Source: CAZJQD01 sp964548165 [NCBI: uncultured bacterium] (GTDB lineage: Bacteria; UBA8481). From it: DNA of 55,056 bases. The stretch spans positions 1 to 55,056 of the forward strand of contig CAZJQD010000025.1 in the NCBI GenBank assembly GCA_964548165.1, written 5' to 3'. How positions within the stretch are numbered: the first letter of the stretch is position 1; every line of letters starts with the position of its first letter. Below the pieces are notes generated by a model. It had not been told where the DNA came from. It worked only from the letters and a program-made list of their open reading frames with translations, and did not search any database. The translations under genes were made by a program, and so were the position numbers. This document shows, piece by piece, positions 17,921 to 24,896 of the stretch.

Positions 17921-18860
17921 GACGCGACTCTTTCTCCTCTTCGCGGCCGCCGGCATCGCGTTTGCGGCCTCCTGCAAGTCCGATCGCGTGGCGCCCTTTC
18001 CGCACGAGACTCACGCGACGATGGGAGCGGCCTGCGCCGACTGCCATGGAGCCAAGGGCGGGGAGCGACCGACGGTCGAGACCTGCAAGGGCTGTCACGC
18101 GGAGGCCACCGAGAACGTCACCCCGGCCCAGGTCGAGGCGATGATGGCCGCCTTCGCCTCCGCCCCCGGCGCCTATGGGCTCGTCTTCGACCACGCCAAG
18201 CACGACGGCATCGCCTGCGGCGACTGCCACAAGCTCGGTACCTCGGGACCGTCGACGGGCCAGATGCAGAACCCGGCGATGGCGACTTGCATGGACGCCT
18301 GCCACGGCGCGAAGGCCCAGGCGCCCTTGACCTGCGATGCCTGTCACGCGACGCTCGACGCCGCCGGTCGCCCGTCCGACCACGCCGCCGGATGGCTCCG
18401 CCAGCACGGCTCGACGGCCACAGCATCCTCCGCCGATTGCAAGTCCTGCCACACCGAGAACACCTGTTTCACCTGCCACCAGACGTCCAAGCCGCGGGAT
18501 CATAACCAGGCCTGGCGGCTCCGCGGTCACGGCGTGGTGGCCCAGATGGACCGCGAGCGTTGTGCGTCCTGTCACCGGCAGGACATGTGCTCGCGTTGCC
18601 ACATGAACACCCAGCCGATCAACCACACGAATTCCTGGAAGGGCGGCGCGACGACGCACTGCCGTTCCTGCCACCTGCCGTTGACGCAGAGCACGTGCGC
18701 GACCTGCCACCAGCGGGCCGTCCACAGCGCGGCGCCGGCGTGGCCGACGAACATGACCCACGTGACGGGCGCGAATTGCCGCGTCTGTCACAGCGGACCC
18801 GGGGCGGGACTCAACCACCCCGATAACGGCGACAATTGCGAGTCGTGCCATGCGAAGTGA
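17910..18860 (+). CDS. 13-heme c-type cytochrome lipoprotein
   Basis: A 316-residue protein whose ATG overlaps the end of the barrel gene by 11 bases. A signal peptide ends FAASC, a likely lipid-attached Cys. I count 12 CXXCH sites plus one CX3CH (CMDACH), one heme per 24 residues. Many additional His residues (HETHATMG, DHAKHDG, DHNQAWRLRGHG) could give bis-His ligation. The density and size resemble the periplasmic decaheme/octaheme partners of barrel conduits (MtrA, OmaB). The last heme motif is four residues from the end. With the barrel it probably forms a transmembrane wire. Confidence 0.85.
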   Translation: MTSKTRLFLLFAAAGIAFAASCKSDRVAPFPHETHATMGAACADCHGAKGGERPTVETCKGCHAEATENVTPAQVEAMMAAFASAPGAYGLVFDHAKHDGIACGDCHKLGTSGPSTGQMQNPAMATCMDACHGAKAQAPLTCDACHATLDAAGRPSDHAAGWLRQHGSTATASSADCKSCHTENTCFTCHQTSKPRDHNQAWRLRGHGVVAQMDRERCASCHRQDMCSRCHMNTQPINHTNSWKGGATTHCRSCHLPLTQSTCATCHQRAVHSAAPAWPTNMTHVTGANCRVCHSGPGAGLNHPDNGDNCESCHAK

Positions 18861-18915
18861 CAGGGCCGGCGATGCTGAAGGAACGAATGAAGTGACACCT
18901 AAGGAGGTGAGGGAG

Positions 18916-21900
18916 ATGGTTACGATGAAGGTACTCCGCGAGCGGCGTGATGTGGCGCAGGCTGTGATGGCGCTGACGCTCTTTTTCGCGGCGGGCGTCG
19001 CGTGTGTCCAGAGCGGCGATCAGGCTCCCTCCTCGGGTAGTTCCGGCGGGACCACGACGGCCTCGCTGACCGGAACGGTCACCACGACCGGCGGCGCCGC
19101 GGTATCCGGCGCGACCGTCTCTGTCGATCGCGGCGACTACTCCACCACCACCAACGCCAGCGGCCAGTACACCCTGCCGGTGGCCGGCGACAACATCTAC
19201 AACATCGCCGTCACGTTCAACGGCTACAAGACCGTCGTCCAGAAGGGCGTCCGCGTCAGCGCCGGCCAGTCCATCAGCTCGACCATCCAGCTCGGAACCC
19301 TCCTGGCTTCCGGCGAGCGCACCTACGTGGGCTCGGTCGCGTGCAAGATGTGTCACTCGACCCAGCACACGCGCTGGCAGGGATCGCCGCATCGCCACGG
19401 CCTTGGGGCCCCCGGCGACAGCCCCGGCGTCCTGGCCGCGGTCCAGGCGCTCTTCAATTCGAACTACGACCTCGTGAACACGACGGCCTTCTCGACCTAC
19501 GCCGGCAACGCTCCGAAGCTCTCCCGCAGCGGCGAGACCTACGTGATCACCATCGGCAACGTTGCCTACCCCGTCGTCTACGCGATGGGCTACCAGTGGA
19601 AGCAGCGCTACATCACGAAGATCGGCGAGGCTCACTACATCCTCCCGATCCAATACAACGTCTCCACCTCGGAGTGGGTGACCTACAATACCTCCGATTG
19701 GTACGCGGGCACGACGCCGCTCTACACCGCGTCCTCCACGCTGGAGACCGATGTCTACAAGAAGAACTCGTGGGAACGAAAGTGCATGGGCTGTCACTCG
19801 GTCACGGGCATTCTCTCCCTGGAGTTCTCCAACAGCCCGACCACCGGGATCGCCCAGCACCGGGCGGACTGGGTCGAGCGCGGCGTCGGCTGCGAGGCCT
19901 GCCACGGCCCCGGTTCCGCTCACGTCTGGGGCAACGGCGCCCTGGGAACGGTTGCCGCACCGTACATCGTCAACCCGGCGAAGCTGACGCGCGATCGCGC
20001 CATGGACGTCTGCGGCCAGTGTCACAGCCGCGGGCTCTCCGTCGGCACGCTCGGAGGCCAGACCGGCGACACGTATACTCTGGAATACTGGTACGACGGG
20101 CAGAGGACGTTCCGCCCGAGCGATGTGCTCGTCGACTCCTACACGGATGCCGGCGGCTACTGGACCGACACCTACGCGGAGTTCCGCGTCTCGAAGCAGC
20201 ATCACCAGCAGTGGAACGACATGTACCAGTCCGCGCACCTGGCGGCCAACGCGGCCGACAGCGTGACGTGCGCCTCGTGCCATGACGTCCACGGCCCGGT
20301 CGGTTACGCGCGCCAGATGAAGCTCTCCGCGCAGGACAACTCGATCTGCCTCACCTGCCACGGTTCCAACGGTTCGGCGCAGCAGCGCTTCGCGACGGAT
20401 TCGCAGATCGTCCAGCACATGGGCAACCAGCATCGGTCCTATGCTCCGGGAACCACGGGCACGGGGCGTTGCATCTCCTGCCACATGACGGCGACGGCGA
20501 AGACGGCTATCAACTATGACATTCGTAACCACACCTTCCGGACGATCCGTCCGCACAACACACTGAGGTTCGCCCGGGCCAACGCGTCCGAGACGATCCC
20601 GAATTCGTGCCAGCAGACGTGTCACAACGGCGCGGCCGGTCTCGGTCAGAACACGGGAACCGGCGTTGCCGGGGCCCTGGCATCGGCCTACAACTGGGAT
20701 TCGACCGTCGAGCGTCCCGACGCGCGCACGCCGGATACACCGGTCGGCGTCATCACGGGAATCGTCAGGGTTGCGGGAGCGACTTCATACGCGGACACGT
20801 TCGGCGTCTGGGTGGGTGCGGACTTCACGAACTATTCCGCGGTCACCAATCGGAGCGGCTACTACTACCTGACCCTGGACGCCCCGGGCACCTACACGAT
20901 CCGGGCGATCAAGCCGGGCTACGATTCGAACACCATCGAGGTTTACGTCGACACGGCGTTGCTTGCGCGTCGCACGATCAACCTCACGTGCACGCCGAGC
21001 GCGACCGCGTCGTACACGCGGCGTTCCACGCGGTGCGCGGCATGTCACGGCGGGAGCTGGGGTGCGGAGTGGCGCCAGAGCGGGTTTGAAGGCGCGACGT
21101 ATTCCGAGGCCGAGCAGGCCACGGATCTCTCCGCGGGCCACAGCCTGATGGCGCAGTCCCCGGCCAGCCGCACCGGCACGGGTACTGGTACCTGCCAGCG
21201 TTGTCATGAGGCGCGTCCGGCAATGTATTTCATGCAGACCGGCGACACCTCGCTGGACCTCGATCCGTCCACGGCCGGTTACGTGGCGATTCCGCTCAAG
21301 AGCCTCGGCTACAACGAGACTGCCGGTCGCCGCTCCGTGACCTGCATGGTCTGTCACCGTCCGCACAACAGCGCGACGTCTGATTCGGGCAGCATGCTCT
21401 GGGTCAATCGCACGACGCCGTGGGATACCGGTCACTTCTATGGTCCGACGGTCAGCGGATCCGCGCAGGGGCCCTACGGGTCCATGTCGTTCCCCGCGAC
21501 CTACAAGGCCTCGCAATGCATCATGTGTCACCTGGGCCGTACGGCTCCGTTCGATTCCGGAACGGGCATTCGGCTCTCCGGCGGCAGCTACGTGCCCGTC
21601 TCGACGCCGCACGTCGGCAACAACTCGGAGGGCTTCTTCGGTGTCCGCAGCGGCATCTCGGCGGCGGCCATCAACTTCACCGGTTTCGGGGACTCTCCGC
21701 GCGCCCAGGCCGGCCACGACTCTGACAATATCTGGGGCCAGACCTTCAGCTACCAGGCCTTCGTCTACTCCGGCGGAGCTCCCAAGCTCGTCAGCCGCAA
21801 CGGTGTCCCGGTCGTGAAGTCCAACGAGCGGTTCACCTGCGTCACCTGTCACATGTACTCGCAGAACTCCGGCACGCACTCGACGTCGATCGCCACGGCC

Positions 21901-22578
21901 TTCGACGGTGGACACAGCTTCAAGCCGGATATCCGGGCCTGCGGCATCTGCCACGATCCCGTCTACGTCAATCTCAACCCGTATGCCAATGCGCTTGAGG
22001 CGAAGGGCGGAGCGGGCGACGTCGGATTCTGGGGCACGGATTCCTGGGGTGTCAACACCACCACGGGAAGAACGCTCGGATTCGACCGTCCGGTCGCGGC
22101 TCTCAACCACCAGCGCGACAATGGTAGGAACACGCCTGGCACAACGGCCAGCCCGGCCGCCGCGGACGGCGTGAAGAACGACTACAACGGCAACGGCAAG
22201 GCGGAGGGCGCTCACCATGAAGTCGAGAGCCTCTTCTTCCGGGTAGCGGCCGCGATGGAGTATGGAACGCACCACAGCGAGACCTCGGCCATAGACAGCG
22301 CGGCCCTGGCCATCACCAATGGCACGGCCGGCCTCGGCGATACGCTCTCCTCCAGTCATCCTTACTGGACGTTCAACCCGACGCGCGCGGCTGCAGGCCA
22401 GATTTCGGCCGATGAGCTGCGGGCGGCCTGGAACCTCGTGATCTTTGAGCACGACGAGTCGAACCTCGGTGTGCATAATCTGAGATTCGCGGTCGATACG
22501 CTCCGGCAGATGTGGACAGTCATCGGTCGCAAAGTCACGGGTGATGCGGCGTGGACCCCGCCGGGAGACGACTATTGA
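18916..22578 (+). CDS. 14-heme outer-surface lipoprotein with carboxypeptidase-regulatory-like modules
   Basis: A 1220-residue protein; ATG at 18916 follows a strong AAGGAGGTGA. A signal peptide ends GVAC, a likely lipid-attached Cys. Residues about 45-130 form a carboxypeptidase-regulatory-like beta-sandwich (SLTGTVTTTGGAAVSGATVSV, GQYTLPVAG). Heme motifs then run CKMCH, CMGCH, CEACH, CGQCH, CASCH, CLTCH, CISCH and CQQTCH (CX3CH). A second beta-sandwich follows near residues 610-690 (GVITGIVRVAG, TYTIRAIKPGYDS). Six more hemes follow: CAACH, CQRCH, CMVCH, CIMCH, CVTCH, CGICH. Heme sites are widely spaced with long inserts. The architecture (lipoprotein, beta-sandwich, heme cassette, beta-sandwich, heme cassette) recalls OmcA/MtrC-type surface cytochromes, though the beta modules belong to another family. 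It is the likely terminal surface reductase of the conduit. Confidence 0.85.
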   Translation: MVTMKVLRERRDVAQAVMALTLFFAAGVACVQSGDQAPSSGSSGGTTTASLTGTVTTTGGAAVSGATVSVDRGDYSTTTNASGQYTLPVAGDNIYNIAVTFNGYKTVVQKGVRVSAGQSISSTIQLGTLLASGERTYVGSVACKMCHSTQHTRWQGSPHRHGLGAPGDSPGVLAAVQALFNSNYDLVNTTAFSTYAGNAPKLSRSGETYVITIGNVAYPVVYAMGYQWKQRYITKIGEAHYILPIQYNVSTSEWVTYNTSDWYAGTTPLYTASSTLETDVYKKNSWERKCMGCHSVTGILSLEFSNSPTTGIAQHRADWVERGVGCEACHGPGSAHVWGNGALGTVAAPYIVNPAKLTRDRAMDVCGQCHSRGLSVGTLGGQTGDTYTLEYWYDGQRTFRPSDVLVDSYTDAGGYWTDTYAEFRVSKQHHQQWNDMYQSAHLAANAADSVTCASCHDVHGPVGYARQMKLSAQDNSICLTCHGSNGSAQQRFATDSQIVQHMGNQHRSYAPGTTGTGRCISCHMTATAKTAINYDIRNHTFRTIRPHNTLRFARANASETIPNSCQQTCHNGAAGLGQNTGTGVAGALASAYNWDSTVERPDARTPDTPVGVITGIVRVAGATSYADTFGVWVGADFTNYSAVTNRSGYYYLTLDAPGTYTIRAIKPGYDSNTIEVYVDTALLARRTINLTCTPSATASYTRRSTRCAACHGGSWGAEWRQSGFEGATYSEAEQATDLSAGHSLMAQSPASRTGTGTGTCQRCHEARPAMYFMQTGDTSLDLDPSTAGYVAIPLKSLGYNETAGRRSVTCMVCHRPHNSATSDSGSMLWVNRTTPWDTGHFYGPTVSGSAQGPYGSMSFPATYKASQCIMCHLGRTAPFDSGTGIRLSGGSYVPVSTPHVGNNSEGFFGVRSGISAAAINFTGFGDSPRAQAGHDSDNIWGQTFSYQAFVYSGGAPKLVSRNGVPVVKSNERFTCVTCHMYSQNSGTHSTSIATAFDGGHSFKPDIRACGICHDPVYVNLNPYANALEAKGGAGDVGFWGTDSWGVNTTTGRTLGFDRPVAALNHQRDNGRNTPGTTASPAAADGVKNDYNGNGKAEGAHHEVESLFFRVAAAMEYGTHHSETSAIDSAALAITNGTAGLGDTLSSSHPYWTFNPTRAAAGQISADELRAAWNLVIFEHDESNLGVHNLRFAVDTLRQMWTVIGRKVTGDAAWTPPGDDY

Positions 22579-23125
22579 TCAGCTTCTTACGGTTCTGGAG
22601 CAGTACGGCGGGCTAATCTGTGGGCAGGTGCACCCCCTCGAGGGGTCGCGCCTCCCGGTCTGTGCCCGTTGCAGCGGCATCTACTTCGCCTATGCCTTTG
22701 CTCTCCTCGCGATGCTCGCGGGGAGGCGAGGGCCGGGCGGGTGGTCGAATCGTCGTGCTCCTGAAACCCAGAGGCCGGTCTGGCTGGCTCTCCTCCTGGT
22801 TTCAGCTGCACCCCTTCACGCCTGGTTCGCCCCAGTCTCCGCCATGGGTTGGGAACGGATGGCGGCGGGCGCGATATGCGGCGGCGGACTGGCCATGCTC
22901 GTCGGCGCTGGCTGGCCCGAGGCTGTCGCCGCCGCGTTCGCGGTCACCCTTGCTGGTCTCTTCCCGATGCCGCCACTTCTCGATGCGCTTGCCATTTTGA
23001 CACCGCTCGCCCTGGCGTCGGCCGTTGCGGTTCCCGTGCTCATGGTCGTCCGGTCCCTGAGGCCACTCCCACCGCTAACCTCTCCTGCCTCCGCAATCGA
23101 TGAGAGCTCGCCGCCGACCGAGTAG
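22544..23125 (+). CDS. DUF2085-like small membrane protein
   Basis: A protein of about 193 residues overlapping the 3' end of the 14-heme gene by 35 bases; GTG at 22541 or ATG at 22544 are the only upstream starts. Near the N-terminus it has CGQVHPLEGSRLPVCARCSG, which is the signature of DUF2085 membrane proteins (Cys/His cluster followed by LPVCxRCxG). Three or four hydrophobic segments follow (FAYAFALLAMLAG, PVWLALLLVSAAPL, GAICGGGLAMLVG, AIAVTLAGLFPM-like). The function of the family is unknown. Its tight overlap suggests co-translation with the cytochrome, perhaps a role in membrane insertion or metal/heme handling. Confidence 0.6.
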   Translation: MRRGPRRETTIDQLLTVLEQYGGLICGQVHPLEGSRLPVCARCSGIYFAYAFALLAMLAGRRGPGGWSNRRAPETQRPVWLALLLVSAAPLHAWFAPVSAMGWERMAAGAICGGGLAMLVGAGWPEAVAAAFAVTLAGLFPMPPLLDALAILTPLALASAVAVPVLMVVRSLRPLPPLTSPASAIDESSPPTE

Positions 23126-23175
23126 GGCAAAACACCACACCAACACCAAAAACACCCCAAGTTATGTGTTTCACA

Positions 23176-23203
23176 TTGACTTCATAGCGGATTGACGTAT
23201 GCT
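23176..23203 (+). promoter_or_regulatory. Possible sigma-70 promoter of the NapC/CbcL-like operon
   Basis: TTGACT at 23176-23181 and TATGCT at 23198-23203 are 16 bases apart, in the AT-rich core of the 295-base gap before the 12-heme gene. A short palindrome ATGTGTTTCACAT lies just upstream at about 23164-23176. Confidence 0.35.
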
Positions 23204-23212
23204 ATTAGAGAA

Positions 23213-23230
23213 CGACTGTTGCATTATGCA
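23213..23230. promoter_or_regulatory. Possible operator: palindrome sharing a 14-mer with the 40.2 kb promoter region
   Basis: CGACTGTTGCATTA at 23213-23226 is repeated exactly at 40212-40225. Here it leads into TGCATTATGCA, a perfect odd palindrome; at 40218 it leads into TTGCATTAGTGCAA. Both sites are in AT-rich gaps ahead of electron-transfer operons. Confidence 0.4.
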
Positions 23231-23420
23231 TCGCTATTGGGGCGTTCGGCCGGGTCAGGAGTTGCCGGGTCGGGGCTTTGGGAGACGACGTGAAACGACA
23301 CGAAATCATGGGTTCGGGATGCTCTTGCGGTCATCGTGACCACGCAGGATCGCAGAACGTCCTGGCGGGGACGCAGAGCGCCCTCGCAGAGACGCCGAAC
23401 GCCCTGATGGGAACTCGCGC

Positions 23421-24896
23421 GTGACGACGCCCCGGGAGACCGGCCGCATGCGGCGGGTGCTCCTGGAAAAAATGCGTCGCCGGCTCAACCTGAAGCGACC
23501 TCAAACCGCATCCGAGTGGAAGCGCGCGGTCGCCTGGGGACTCGGCGGCTTCTTTCTTTTCACGCTCATCAGCTTCGTCGTTGCCGCCGAGGTCACCTCG
23601 CGTTCCTTCTTCTGCCGCAGTTGTCACATCATGGAGCCCTACTACCAGGCATGGGCGAGCTCATCGCACAAGGACGTCGAGTGCATCACGTGTCACATGG
23701 AGCCCGGCCTGGCCGGCACCTGGCGCGGACGCACCCAGGGCCTCTCCAAGCTCGCCAAGTACCTGACGAACACCGAGGGCACCAAGCCGTGGGCCGAGAT
23801 CAGCGACGCGTCCTGCCTCCGGTCCGGTTGCCACGAGTCGCGCCTGCTCGAGGGCGAGGTCGCGTTCGGCGATATCCGCTTCGATCACAAGCCGCACCTG
23901 ACGGAGACGCGACGCGGACGCCAGCTGCGTTGCACGTCCTGCCACGCGCAGGTAGTGATGGGCGAGCACATCAACGTCTCGGTCGCGACCTGCAACATCT
24001 GCCACTTCAAGGACAAGCCGGCGATGACCGAGGACTCCGATTGCCTCCAGTGCCACAAGGTGCCCGAGGGCGTCCTGTGGCTGCCGGGCAACCGCGCGTT
24101 CGAGCACGGGCCCCTGAATGCGCGCGGCGTGAAGTGCGCGGCCTGTCACGCCACCGTGACGCAGGGCGATGGGTTCGTGCCCAAGACGCGGTGCGTGGTC
24201 TGCCATAACTTCCCGATCAACCGCGAGCTTCTCGCCGATCACGAGCGCCTCCACCAGGTCCACGTCACGGAACACAAGGTCGAGTGCACGGACTGTCACA
24301 ACGAGATCACGCATGGCTACGAGGCCGATCGGCGCGCGGCGACGGCGGCGGCCGGCAGCGACTCGCGTCGCACGGCGAGGGTCGAGTGCCTCTCGTGCCA
24401 CCCGAGCCGGCACGCGGCCATGGCCGCGCTCGCTGATGGAACGGCGTCCTCGCTCCTGGGCGAAACTCAACCCCACGTCGGACCGATGTTCGCGGCGCGC
24501 GTCGAGTGCCTCTCCTGCCACCTGACGGAATCTCCGCGACGCTTCGGCATGACGCGCCTCGGAGATCCCGCGGCCTGCGGAACCTGTCACGGCGATTTCG
24601 GCGGGCGAGAACTGGCGACCTGGAGGGCCGTCCTCGTGCCCAGGCTCGCGAGCGCCGAGGCCGCGGTCCGGGGGTCGCGTCAACCGGCGGCCATCCGCGC
24701 GCGGGCCCAATCCATGGTCGACCTGGTGCGCAACGGGAAGTTCGTCCACAACGCGGACCTGGCTCGTGACCTCTTGGACGCCGCCATATCCCTGGCGCGG
24801 ACCGGGCGCCTGCCCGTCGGCGCCGAGGCCGCTCTCTCGGGCGTGGATGCCGGGCTCCGCGGTGAGACCTCGGCCGCGAGCGGCGGTCGCCGGTGA
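23421..24896 (+). CDS. 12-heme NapC/NirT-like inner-membrane cytochrome
   Basis: A 491-residue protein starting at GTG 23421 (no ATG fits; the ribosome site is weak). A single N-terminal transmembrane anchor (GGFFLFTLISFVVAAEVTS, about residues 40-58) leads into a NapC-type first heme site, FFCRSCHIMEPYYQAW, then ITCHMEPG. There are 11 CXXCH sites and one CX4CH (CLRSGCH), twelve in all, compared with four in NapC. Motifs KPHLTETRRGR, LHQVHVTEHKVECTDCHNEITHGY and HNADLARDLL recur in the next gene, so the two are tandem duplicates. NapC-like proteins oxidise menaquinol and pass electrons to periplasmic partners; ImcH of Geobacter is a functional parallel. The following gene starts inside its stop codon. 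Confidence 0.85.
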   Translation: MTTPRETGRMRRVLLEKMRRRLNLKRPQTASEWKRAVAWGLGGFFLFTLISFVVAAEVTSRSFFCRSCHIMEPYYQAWASSSHKDVECITCHMEPGLAGTWRGRTQGLSKLAKYLTNTEGTKPWAEISDASCLRSGCHESRLLEGEVAFGDIRFDHKPHLTETRRGRQLRCTSCHAQVVMGEHINVSVATCNICHFKDKPAMTEDSDCLQCHKVPEGVLWLPGNRAFEHGPLNARGVKCAACHATVTQGDGFVPKTRCVVCHNFPINRELLADHERLHQVHVTEHKVECTDCHNEITHGYEADRRAATAAAGSDSRRTARVECLSCHPSRHAAMAALADGTASSLLGETQPHVGPMFAARVECLSCHLTESPRRFGMTRLGDPAACGTCHGDFGGRELATWRAVLVPRLASAEAAVRGSRQPAAIRARAQSMVDLVRNGKFVHNADLARDLLDAAISLARTGRLPVGAEAALSGVDAGLRGETSAASGGRR

